This document shows positions 40,866-49,083 of a stretch of DNA of 64,000 nucleotides, one piece after another; the stretch's first letter is position 1, and the number at the start of each line of letters is the position of its first letter. Below the pieces are notes generated by a model that was given only the letters and a program-made list of their open reading frames with translations, had not been told where the DNA came from and did no database searches. Where the stretch lies: positions 248,001 to 312,000 of the forward strand of contig NZ_JACHJV010000003.1 of the NCBI RefSeq assembly GCF_014203855.1, written 5' to 3'. The DNA is from Kitasatospora kifunensis (GTDB lineage Bacteria > Actinomycetota > Actinomycetes > Streptomycetales > Streptomycetaceae). The position numbers were made by a program, and so were the translations under genes.

Positions 40866-41999
40866 ATGAGTTCCCAAGTTCCCCTGAAGGAACAGGCGTT
40901 GAACCCGGAGCGGATCGCCCGGATCGGGCGCGAGATGCAGGCAGCCTGCCCCGGCTTCGACGATGCCTCCTTCACCGCCCAGGTGATCGCCGACCTGCCC
41001 CGCCTGGAACTCAAGGCCCGCATCGCCCGCACCGCCGAGGGCCTGCACCAGCACCTGCCCGTCGCCGGTCCGGCCGCCCTCGACACCCTGCTGCGCTCCC
41101 TGCCGGCCAGCCCGAAGGCCGCCGGCACGGACACCGACTTCGGCCTGTACATCTACGCCCCGCACTCCGCCTACGTCGCCGCCCACCACCTCCACCCGGA
41201 GCGCCTCGACCAGGCATTCGCCACGCTCGCCGCCCTCACCCCGTACTTCTCCGCCGAGGACGCCGTCCGCCCCTTCCTCAACACCTATCCCCAGCAGACT
41301 CTGGCGGCCGCCGCGGTGTGGGCCACCGCCTCCGACCACCGGGTGCGGCGCTTGGCCAGCGAGGCCCTCCGCCCCCACCTGCCCTGGTCCGTCGGCACCG
41401 GCCTGCCCGTCGACACCGCTCTTCCGCTGCTCGACGTGCTGCACGCCGACAGCAGCCGCTTCGTGACCACGTCGGTCGCCAACCACCTGCGCGACATCGC
41501 CCGCACTCGCCCCGACCTCGTCCTCGCCGCCCTGACCAGGTGGCGCACCGAAGGGCGCGCAGCGGACGCCGAGCTCGCCTTCATCACCCGCGAGGCGCTC
41601 AAGGCCCGCCTCAAGGACGGCTGGGCACCCGCCTACACAATCCTCGGCTACGACCCCCGAGCCGACATCAGCGTCAGCCCCCTCCGCCTGACCCACACCG
41701 ACTACCGGCTCGGCGACGGCCTCAGCTTCGAAGCCGACCTCACCGCGCCCACCGACACCCCGGTGCACGTCATGTACGTCCTGACCCGCACCGACCCCGG
41801 CACCCGGGCCCGGGAGAACGTCGCCCACCTCACCCGGGCCACCATCAAGGCGGGCGCACCACTGCGCCTGGCCAAGACCCACCCCCTGAAGTCCGCCGGC
41901 ACCGCCGCCCTCGCACCGGGCAGCTACCACCTCGCACTCCAGGTCAACGGCCGCCGCCACCCCCCGGCGCTGCTCCGCATCACCAACCGCCCGGCCTGA
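40866..41999 (+). CDS. AlkC-type DNA alkylation repair protein
   Basis: 377 residues. HEAT-like helical repeats (about 20-250) include GLYIYAPHSAYVAAHHLHPE, FLNTYPQQTLAAAAVWATAS, DHRVRRLASEALRPHLPWS and VTTSVANHLRDIARTRPDLV. They are followed by a beta-rich Ig-like C-terminal domain (FEADLTAPTDTPVHVMYVLT, GSYHLALQVNGRRHPPALLR). The HEAT plus Ig arrangement is that of AlkC glycosylases, which excise 3-methyladenine-type lesions. It precedes the NUDIX array by 118 bp on the same strand. A role in genome or nucleotide-pool protection fits both. Confidence 0.85.
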   Translation: MSSQVPLKEQALNPERIARIGREMQAACPGFDDASFTAQVIADLPRLELKARIARTAEGLHQHLPVAGPAALDTLLRSLPASPKAAGTDTDFGLYIYAPHSAYVAAHHLHPERLDQAFATLAALTPYFSAEDAVRPFLNTYPQQTLAAAAVWATASDHRVRRLASEALRPHLPWSVGTGLPVDTALPLLDVLHADSSRFVTTSVANHLRDIARTRPDLVLAALTRWRTEGRAADAELAFITREALKARLKDGWAPAYTILGYDPRADISVSPLRLTHTDYRLGDGLSFEADLTAPTDTPVHVMYVLTRTDPGTRARENVAHLTRATIKAGAPLRLAKTHPLKSAGTAALAPGSYHLALQVNGRRHPPALLRITNRPA

Positions 42000-42117
42000 C
42001 CAGGACGGCCCCGCCGCGCGCAGCGCCTGACGCCGTCCGGGCCTGCGCACCGACCGCAGCACCACCACACCGCGCCGTCCGTCCGTTCGACCGACCAATC
42101 CCAAGGAGCAGCCCGCA

Positions 42118-43458
42118 GTGATCCACACTCAACCCGACCACGACCGCCGCCAGCGGCTGTGCCAGGATCTCGCCGCCATCAGCCCCTGGGACTCGATGGA
42201 GGCCCAGCACCTGGAGGAGACCGTGGCGTGGATCCGCAGCGGGGCACCGCTGGACCGGACCGCTTTCGTTGAGCCCGACCCGCACCTGGTCGCCTACTTC
42301 GTCGTCACCGACCCTGACCGCGAAGAGCTTCTGCTGGGGCACCACGTCAAGAGCGGCCTGCGCCTGCCGGCCGGCGGCCACGCCGAGCCGGGAGAAGCAC
42401 TCTGGCAGACGGTCGAACGTGAGGCGGCGGAGGAACTGCGGCTTCCGGCCGTTCCCTTCCTCGGCCGGAGGCCGTTCTTCGTCACGCGCACGCCGACGGT
42501 TGGCCCGCGCAGCCACACCGACGTGTCGTGCTGGTTCGTTCTGCGCGCCCGCCGACAGGAGGTCGGCTGGTTCGACCCCGGCGAGTACACCGCCGTCGAG
42601 TGGCTGCCCTGGCGTCGGGTCCTCGCGGAGCCCGTCCGTCAACTCGACCCGAACATACACCGGTTCACACGCAAGCTCCTGGCAGCGGTGACGACCGGCT
42701 GGCCGCGAAGGCACCCGGCAGCGGGGATCCTCGCGCAGCGAGATCAGCCGCCCGCGGTCGGGGTCTACCCCCGCGACGACGAGCAGGCGGAGTGCCCAGC
42801 CGGGCGCTCAACGTCCGAGAGAACTCGAGGTGATGCAGTGACCGACCAGCAGACGGCGGCGGCGGCGGACAGCACGGTGCGGGAGGTGACCGCGAGCACG
42901 TTCCTCCTGCGCCGCGACGCGGGCAACTGGAGCGTGGGACTGATCTGGCATGACCGGCTGGGCAGCCGCATGCCTGCCGGCGGCCACGGCGAGGTCGGGG
43001 AGGGAGTGCACGACGCTGCTGTCCGCGAAGTTTGGGAGGAGACCGGCTTCAGGGCCCGCCTGATCCCTGGGCCCACGGCACCCACCCCTGCCGGCTTCCC
43101 CCACCGTCCTGTTCCCGCTCCGTGGTGGATCTGCGAGGGCGACGCGAGCCCCGACGGACACACCAGCACCCCGCATACCCACGTCGACCACATCTACCTG
43201 GCCCTCGTGGACATCGCGTCCGCGGCCACCGAGCGGCAGGCCGGCCACCAGTTCACCTGGTTCACCCGCAGCCGCCTCAGCTCCGACCCGACCGTCTCAG
43301 AGGACAGCCGACTCCTCGCGCTGCAACTCATGACCTGGCTGGACGGCGCCCCCGCCGGCGCCGAGGACGACCCGACGCAGCTCAGCGCCCACCTCGCGCA
43401 CCAAGCAGCCTCGGGCCTCCTGCAGGCGCAGCACCGCCAGAGGGAGAAGTCAGCATGA
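42118..43458 (+). CDS. protein with two NUDIX domains
   Basis: 446 residues in one uninterrupted frame; GGAG precedes the GTG start. NUDIX 1 (about 60-170) has the box GHAEPGEALWQTVEREAAEE with the conserved Gly replaced (EELRL). NUDIX 2 (about 250-380) has a canonical box GHGEVGEGVHDAAVREVWEE ending TGF. An internal GTG at 42838 with GAGGTG upstream could allow separate production of the second domain. The N-terminal 35 residues (SPWDSMEAQHLEETVAWIRS) match NUDIX proteins whose helical N-terminus follows this pattern. Substrates unknown. The stop overlaps the next start (ATGA). Confidence 0.88.
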   Translation: MIHTQPDHDRRQRLCQDLAAISPWDSMEAQHLEETVAWIRSGAPLDRTAFVEPDPHLVAYFVVTDPDREELLLGHHVKSGLRLPAGGHAEPGEALWQTVEREAAEELRLPAVPFLGRRPFFVTRTPTVGPRSHTDVSCWFVLRARRQEVGWFDPGEYTAVEWLPWRRVLAEPVRQLDPNIHRFTRKLLAAVTTGWPRRHPAAGILAQRDQPPAVGVYPRDDEQAECPAGRSTSERTRGDAVTDQQTAAAADSTVREVTASTFLLRRDAGNWSVGLIWHDRLGSRMPAGGHGEVGEGVHDAAVREVWEETGFRARLIPGPTAPTPAGFPHRPVPAPWWICEGDASPDGHTSTPHTHVDHIYLALVDIASAATERQAGHQFTWFTRSRLSSDPTVSEDSRLLALQLMTWLDGAPAGAEDDPTQLSAHLAHQAASGLLQAQHRQREKSA

Positions 43459-44057
43459 TCGACGGCTGGAGCACGGTCTCGTCGACCGTCGAGTACACGG
43501 GAGTCCGGGTGCTGGTGCGCCGCGACGCGGTCCGGCGCACCGACCAGAGCCTGGGGACTTACGAGTACACCGAGTCGGTCGACGGGGTGCGCGTCGTGGC
43601 CCTCGACGACCGGGGCCGGATCGCCCTGGTGGAGGAGAACGTCTACGTGTGCGGTCAGCGGCTGCTGATGTGTCCCGGTGGCGGATGCGAGCCCGGCGAG
43701 GACCCGCTGGCGGCCGCGCGCCGGGAACTGGCCGAGGAGGCCGGCATCCGCGCCGCCCAGGTTGAGCTGCTGACGATGATGTGGCGGATGCCGGCCGGCG
43801 CGCGCACCCGCGAACACCTGTACCTCGCCCGGAGTCTGAGCGTCGGCGAGCACCACCGGGACGCGAGCGAGGCCGACATGGAGCTGCGCTGGGTCGCCCT
43901 GGAGCAGGCGGTGGCGATGTGTGGCGACGGCCGGATCACCGAGGCCGGCACCCTCGCGGCGGTCCTGCTGACCGCTCAGCGCACCACCGCCTGGTCCGGC
44001 CGCCCGCCGTGGGTACCGACGGTGGCCCGGTGCCGGACCCGTGACCGGCGGCCATAG
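43455..44057 (+). CDS. NUDIX hydrolase
   Basis: 200 residues; ATG overlaps the preceding stop. Canonical NUDIX box GGCEPGEDPLAAARRELAEE followed by AGI. The N-terminal strand pattern (GVRVLVRRDAVRRTDQSLGT, YEYTESVDGVRVVALDD) is that of ADP-ribose/nucleotide-sugar pyrophosphatase-like NUDIX enzymes. Coupled to the double-NUDIX gene upstream, which argues for a shared pathway or complex. Confidence 0.9.
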   Translation: MIDGWSTVSSTVEYTGVRVLVRRDAVRRTDQSLGTYEYTESVDGVRVVALDDRGRIALVEENVYVCGQRLLMCPGGGCEPGEDPLAAARRELAEEAGIRAAQVELLTMMWRMPAGARTREHLYLARSLSVGEHHRDASEADMELRWVALEQAVAMCGDGRITEAGTLAAVLLTAQRTTAWSGRPPWVPTVARCRTRDRRP

Positions 44058-44096
44058 CGACCCCTCCAGCTCGATCCGACCCTCCTGGAGCACCCT

Positions 44097-45050
44097 GTGA
44101 CCGAGACCGACCAGCAACCGCCCTTCGACCTGCTCGCCGACGCCGCGGCCGCCGGGATCCAGCGCCCGGCCGCCTCGGTGCTGCTCGTCAACCGCTGCGG
44201 GGAGTTGCTGCTCGTGCGCCGCGCGGCCAACACGCTGCTGGGCGGGCTGTGGGAGCTGCCCGGCGGCGGCATCGAGGACGGCGAGAGCGTCCCGGGCGCC
44301 GTGCGGCGTGAACTCGGCGAGGAGACCGGCATCACCGGGGCGCGGTTCACCGCCTACCTCGGCTTCAGCGACTACGACAACGCCCGCGGACTGCGGGTGC
44401 GCGAGTTCGCCTTCGCCGCCACCCTCGACCACGACCAGGACGTCCACCTCAGCCCCGAGCACGACGCGCACCGGTGGGTACTGCCCGCCGACCTGCCCGA
44501 CCACCTCGCCGACCACGAACGGGACCTGATCGCCCGCCACACCGCCCAGCCCAAGCCCTTCGCCGGATACCAGCCCCTGCCCGCCTACCTCAGCGGCATC
44601 CCCGCCGCCCCGCTGTGGGCCGCCCTCTTCTTCACCACCCCCTCCGGCGAGGCCGTGCTCCTGCGCTCCACCAACCCCCACAAAGGACTCCAGTACCCGG
44701 GCGGAGACGCCGAGCTGACCGACCGCACCCCGCTGCACACCGCAGTACGCGAGACCTGGGAGGAGACCGGCATCCGCCTGGAACCCGACCCGGACCTTCT
44801 GCCACTGGTGGCCAGCGTCGTCGAGCAGCCCCGCGCCGGCTGGCCGACCAAGGTCGGCTTCGTCTACTCCGCCGGCACCCTCACCCCCGCCCAGCTCACC
44901 TCGATCCGCCTCAACCCGGACGAGCACGACGAGGTCGTCACCCTCTCCGCGACCGACCTCCAGAACAGCACCGCCACGCACGCCCACGACCTGACGCTCG
45001 CCGTCCTCGACGCGCTGCGCACCGGCGTCCCCGCCCACGTCGTCCGCTGA
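44097..45050 (+). CDS. protein with two NUDIX domains
   Basis: 317 residues; GTG start. NUDIX 1 (20-130) has a perfect box GGIEDGESVPGAVRRELGEE ending TGI. NUDIX 2 (about 170-300) has a degenerate first half (GGDAELTDRTPLHTAV) but an intact RETWEETGI. Asymmetric loss in one of two domains suggests the second may serve for binding or dimer formation. It is 39 bp downstream of the single-NUDIX gene, in the same operon. Confidence 0.9.
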   Translation: MTETDQQPPFDLLADAAAAGIQRPAASVLLVNRCGELLLVRRAANTLLGGLWELPGGGIEDGESVPGAVRRELGEETGITGARFTAYLGFSDYDNARGLRVREFAFAATLDHDQDVHLSPEHDAHRWVLPADLPDHLADHERDLIARHTAQPKPFAGYQPLPAYLSGIPAAPLWAALFFTTPSGEAVLLRSTNPHKGLQYPGGDAELTDRTPLHTAVRETWEETGIRLEPDPDLLPLVASVVEQPRAGWPTKVGFVYSAGTLTPAQLTSIRLNPDEHDEVVTLSATDLQNSTATHAHDLTLAVLDALRTGVPAHVVR

Positions 45051-45076
45051 CCGCCCGGTCCAAGCCGAGGAGACCC

Positions 45077-46087
45077 GTGACCGACACGAACACCGACCCC
45101 GGCGGCATCGAGCCGGACCCTGACCTGGTGCACCATCTGGCCGCGCACACTGCGCCCGCCGCGTGCGCGGACGCGCTGATCCGCGACGCCCAGGGCCAGG
45201 TCCTGATCGTCGACCCGGTGTACAAGCCGGGCTGGGACCTGCCCGGCGGCATGCTGGGCGACGAGGAGCCGGCCGAGGCGCTCGTACGGGAGCTGCGGGA
45301 GGAACTGGGGCTGCCCGCCGAGGTCGGCCGCCTGCTGGTGGTCGACACGGTACCCGCCCGCCGCTGGGGACGCACGATCCTCGCCCTCATCTACGCGGCC
45401 CACCCCGGGAACGCCATCGAGGTGGCCGACCTGGTGCTGCAGAGCAGCGAGATCCGAGAGGCCCGGTTCGTCAGTGACCAGGAGGCGCTCGCCCTGCTGG
45501 CCGAGCCGGTGGCCGCCCGCCTGGCGGCGGCCCTCGCCGCAGAGCGCGGCTCCCACACCGCGGTGCTGCGCGACGGCCGCCCCGTGCCTGTGGCGCGGCG
45601 CGACCACTACCGGCTGCTGCCGGCGCCGATGATGGCGGCTACCGTGCTCGTGCGGGACACCGCCGGCCGGGTGCTGGTCCTCGATCCGAGCTACAAGGCG
45701 CACCTCGAGCTGCCGGGCGGGATGGTCGAGGCACACGAGACCCCGGCGCAGGCCGCCGGCCGTGAGCTGGCGGAGGAGCTCGCACTGACGGTGCAGGTCG
45801 GGCGGCTGCTGGTCGTCGACAGCAACCCCGCCGACCGGTCCCGGCACGGGCGCGCGCTGACCTGCCACGTCTACGACACCGAGCCCCTCACACCCGCTCA
45901 GGCACAGGCGCTGCGCTTCACGGACGGGGAGATCCTCGCAGCTCGGTGGCTGGAGCCGAAGGAGGCTCAGGAGCAGCTCCCAGCGGTCCTGGCGCAGCGG
46001 GTGGAAGCAGCCCTTCGCGCCCTGCGGGGCGGCACCGTCGTCGAGATCAGCCGGGGCGTCGGCCACGGCCCGTCGGGCGGGGTGTGA
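45077..46087 (+). CDS. protein with two NUDIX domains
   Basis: 336 residues; GTG start preceded by GAGGAG. Both halves have the same plan: DALIRDAQGQVLIVDPVYKP then WDLPGGMLGDEEPAEALVRE, and ATVLVRDTAGRVLVLDPSYK then LELPGGMVEAHETPAQAAGR. NUDIX 1 ends REELGL and NUDIX 2 ends AEELAL, so the second lacks the conserved Gly. The internal similarity indicates an ancient duplication. Same operon, 26 bp after the previous gene. Confidence 0.9.
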   Translation: MTDTNTDPGGIEPDPDLVHHLAAHTAPAACADALIRDAQGQVLIVDPVYKPGWDLPGGMLGDEEPAEALVRELREELGLPAEVGRLLVVDTVPARRWGRTILALIYAAHPGNAIEVADLVLQSSEIREARFVSDQEALALLAEPVAARLAAALAAERGSHTAVLRDGRPVPVARRDHYRLLPAPMMAATVLVRDTAGRVLVLDPSYKAHLELPGGMVEAHETPAQAAGRELAEELALTVQVGRLLVVDSNPADRSRHGRALTCHVYDTEPLTPAQAQALRFTDGEILAARWLEPKEAQEQLPAVLAQRVEAALRALRGGTVVEISRGVGHGPSGGV

Positions 46088-46089
46088 GC

Positions 46090-46329
46090 ATGGCCGGCCT
46101 CCACCGCCGTCCGGCCGAGCCTGCGACGAGCCCGCGCGAGGACGCCGTGCTGCGGCGCCGCGCCGTGGCGAGCGGGCAGCCGCTCGCGCGGGAGGGTGTC
46201 GTCGTCCTCGACGGCGAGGCCCCGTTCCTCTTCCGGGACGAGTACCTGCCCGATGGCCAGTTGCGCACCGCCCTGGTCCGCCTGGACGCGGTCCGGGTGT
46301 TCCCCTTCCCACCGCCCGACCGCCTCTGA
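46090..46329 (+). CDS. small unknown protein of the NUDIX array
   Basis: 79 residues starting MAGLHRRPAEPATSPREDAV, two bases after the previous stop. Acidic/basic mixed, with a strand-like segment LAREGVVVLDGEAPFLFRDE. No membrane segment or known motif. Tight spacing and matching codon bias indicate a real gene of the NUDIX operon. Confidence 0.6.
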   Translation: MAGLHRRPAEPATSPREDAVLRRRAVASGQPLAREGVVVLDGEAPFLFRDEYLPDGQLRTALVRLDAVRVFPFPPPDRL

Positions 46330-46350
46330 CACCAGCCGCTGCTACTGCCG

Positions 46351-47532
46351 ATGGAGCCCTCGGATGACCCCATGCCAGACACCATGACCCTCAGCACCGT
46401 CGACCGCGCTCCCGACGACTTCGCGCTCGCCCTGGCGGCGGAGCCCGGGGTCCACGACCCGACGGTCATCGCGGCGCTGGCCGCCGTTGCACGCCATCGG
46501 CTCATTCCCCGGGCCTACCAGCCGCTCGGGTCGCTCCGGCCGACGACGTGTTGGCGGCTGCTGGACGGCGACGAGGACCAAGCCGCCCACCGGGCGCTCG
46601 TCTACTCGATGGACCAGGTCGTCGTCCAACTCGCCGACCAGCCCACTGCCGGGCACACGGTAGGCGGCACCTACACCGGCCGGCCGGCCGCCCAGAGCTC
46701 GGGTGCCGGCCTGCTGGCCCTGGCGCTTCAGGACCTGCGGATCGAGGCGGGCGACCGGTTCCTGGAGCTGGGCGCGTGCACCGGCTACCTGTCCGCGGCC
46801 GCCGCCCGCCTGACCGGGCGCCAGGTCACCGGAGTCGAGGCCGACCGCGACCTGGTGCGCCAGGCAACCGGCCGGCTCCAGGGCATCGGAGCCGATGTGC
46901 GCCTGCTGGCTCGTGACGCGCTGCGCGGTGTGCCCGACGGCACCTGGGACAAGATCGCCGCCAGCTTCGCCGTACCCGCCATCCCGGACGGCTGGCTGCG
47001 CCGCCTGGTACCGGGCGGCCGGCTGCGCACGACCATCAGTACCGGCGCGCCCGGCTGGCACGCCACCGCGCTCGTCGAACGCGACGGGTCCGGGAGCCTG
47101 TCCGGCATGTTGACCGCCGAGCTGTGGGGACACGTGCCCGCTCGCGGCGCAGGCTGGCTGCCGGTCCCCGAACGACCCGCAACCGGCGGCGCCACGCGCA
47201 CAGCCGCCCTGGCGCCGCCCTCGCACACAGAACGCGGGTTCTGGGTCGCGGTCGGCCATCTGCTGCCTGGAGTGCGCCGCTTCTGGGACCCCGCCGCAGA
47301 CGGGGAGGAGATGGTGGTGCTCGTGGGCGCCGACGGGTCACGCGCCCACATCGCCCCCAACGGTGCCACCGTCACCGAGTGGGGGCCGCGCCCGCTGTGG
47401 CGGCTCGCCGAGGACGTCCACCAGCGCTGGAGCACCGCCGGCCGGCCAAGCGCCTACCAGTTCGAGCTGACCGGCCAAGTGCAGCGCGTCATCGGCGGTA
47501 CAGGACTGCAGTGGGGGCTGACGTGGCCGTGA
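46351..47532 (+). CDS. protein-L-isoaspartate O-methyltransferase-like protein
   Basis: 393 residues; in-frame ATGs at 46351, 46372 and 46384 are all possible starts. The PCMT signature region reads VIAALAAVARHRLIPRAYQP and the SAM-binding motif I is LELGACTGYLSAAAARLTG. A C-terminal extension (GGRLRTTISTGAPGWHATAL, PSHTERGFWVAVGHLLPGV, VTEWGPRPLWRLAEDVHQRW) resembles methyltransferases found in RiPP clusters. Last gene of the NUDIX operon. It parallels the C-terminal methyltransferase of the fusion protein at 1867-4209. Confidence 0.85.
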   Translation: MEPSDDPMPDTMTLSTVDRAPDDFALALAAEPGVHDPTVIAALAAVARHRLIPRAYQPLGSLRPTTCWRLLDGDEDQAAHRALVYSMDQVVVQLADQPTAGHTVGGTYTGRPAAQSSGAGLLALALQDLRIEAGDRFLELGACTGYLSAAAARLTGRQVTGVEADRDLVRQATGRLQGIGADVRLLARDALRGVPDGTWDKIAASFAVPAIPDGWLRRLVPGGRLRTTISTGAPGWHATALVERDGSGSLSGMLTAELWGHVPARGAGWLPVPERPATGGATRTAALAPPSHTERGFWVAVGHLLPGVRRFWDPAADGEEMVVLVGADGSRAHIAPNGATVTEWGPRPLWRLAEDVHQRWSTAGRPSAYQFELTGQVQRVIGGTGLQWGLTWP

Positions 47533-48458
47533 ACGGGCATGACCGCCTCGACCGACGGCGCTGCGACTATGGTGAGCCCTGTAGTCAGAGTCGTCACGGC
47601 CAGGTGAAGTGGGACCCAGCAGGTCCGCTTCGGCTCGCGACGTTGACGGAGCAGTCGTTCGGCAACGTTGGTTTGGCCACCTGGGTGTGCCGACGCTGGG
47701 ACTGCTGAATGACTGGTTGGCTGCGCCGCCCCCGGCATTGCTCTGGGAGCGTTTTTCATGGCGTCATCGTGGTGGCCTTCCTGTCGCGGTGAGATCCAGT
47801 CAGCCGGCGCGGGCCGCGGCGGATCGCGCGACGCTCGGCCACGACTGTGACTGTCCTGAGTGAACATCCGTGGACCAGGCCCGGGTTGGCGGCACCCGGC
47901 GCGAGCAGGGTCAGCCCGAGGTGGGCGACGCTAAGCGGCACTGGGAACACTGAGCTCGGCCGGAACGAATAGCTGAGCCCCCCCGGGGCCGCTTGCATCG
48001 CGCCCTCTGGCCCTGCCTGCACGAGCAGTTCCCGCAACGAGGCCGCCCCAGCTTCCAGCGCACCCGGAAGACTGCGAGCTTGTCCGGGATACGCCCCTCC
48101 CCCGCTGCCGTTCCCGCCGGGTCGACTGCGCCGGCTTGCGCAGCACCACCCGGTACGGATCCGAGGAGAACAGCGCCTGAGCAATTGTCAAAGCCTGTGG
48201 GCCAGCTCGTGTGGTCGGGTAGCCGAGGATGCGATTCCCCCAGGGCTGTCCGACCTTTGGCGTTGGAGATCCGCACGCCGAGCTTCACCGGCGTGGTGCC
48301 GCCCTGGCTGTCCTGAGTCTGGCCCAGATGGACTGGGTGGTGGAAGCGGCGCTCGCCTGGAGGCCTATGGCCGGTGTGCTTCGGGTGGGGACGGTCGCCG
48401 ATCGCGCCAGAGTTGCCGGGCGTGCATCCGTGGCCTTCCGAACGGACAGCCACGGTCG
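47533..48458. other. 926-bp stretch without a supported gene
   Basis: No frame shows convincing coding character and family similarity. A hairpin-like element at 48211-48252 (TCGGGTAGCC ... GGGCTGTCCGA with GATTCCCCC in the loop) resembles the hairpin at 50904-50941. Confidence 0.4.
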
Positions 48459-48487
48459 TATAGTCGGATTCGAATAGACGGATTCGA
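48459..48487 (+). promoter_or_regulatory. promoter and PadR operator candidate
   Basis: TATAGT at 48459-48464 is a good -10. CGGATTCGA occurs at 48465-48473 and again at 48479-48487, overlapping the start codon; between them TCGAAT...ATTCGA forms a dyad. Position right after the -10 fits autorepression. Confidence 0.6.
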
Positions 48488-49083
48488 TGAAGGAGGCTGC
48501 TGTGGCTGCCCGCGCTCTGCGTACACCGACGACGGTGGCCGTGCTCGGCCTGCTCGCCGAGCGCCCCAGGCACGTCTACGACATGCGCGTGACGATGCGT
48601 GAACGCGGTCACGACCGCGTACTGGAGATCAAGAGCGCCTCGCTCTACGACGCATTGCGCCGCCTGGCCGCAGCCGGAACGGTCGAGGCCGCGGAGACGA
48701 TCCGCGACAGCGCCCGGCCCGAGCGGACCGTCTACCGCATCACCGAGACCGGAACCCGACAGCTCCTGCAATGGTTGCGTGAGCTTCTCGGCGACCCGGC
48801 ACACGGCCGCACCGCGTTCACCGGTGCCCTGATGTTCATGTACGCGCTGCCCCACACGGAGGTCGCCGACCTCCTGGACGGCCGCGCCGATCTCCTCGAC
48901 CAGGAGATCGCGGCCATGGACACCGCCGCCCAGGCAGCCCGATCACACGGCCTCCCCCCGATCTTCCTGTCCGAGGACTCCTACACCCAGACGCTGCGCC
49001 GCGCCGAGTGCGACTGGCTGCGTGCGTTCGCAGGCGACCTGCGCACACGACGACTGACGTGGCCCGAAAGGACATTGCCGTGA
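48487..49083 (+). CDS. PadR-family transcriptional regulator
   Basis: 198 residues. N-terminal winged helix: TTVAVLGLLAERPRHVYDMR, LEIKSASLYDALRRLAAAGT and RTVYRITETGTRQLLQWLRE. C-terminal helices for dimerisation (VADLLDGRADLLDQEIAAMD). PadR proteins repress detoxification or drug-export genes and respond to phenolic or planar ligands. Its stop overlaps the start of an FAD aromatic hydroxylase, so regulator and enzyme are made together; repeats at its own start suggest autorepression. Confidence 0.92.
   Translation: MKEAAVAARALRTPTTVAVLGLLAERPRHVYDMRVTMRERGHDRVLEIKSASLYDALRRLAAAGTVEAAETIRDSARPERTVYRITETGTRQLLQWLRELLGDPAHGRTAFTGALMFMYALPHTEVADLLDGRADLLDQEIAAMDTAAQAARSHGLPPIFLSEDSYTQTLRRAECDWLRAFAGDLRTRRLTWPERTLP

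Noticed and set aside
43194..46312. Long minus-strand frames opposite the NUDIX operon
   Set aside because: Same composition artefact; the + strand frames carry the NUDIX boxes and proper starts.
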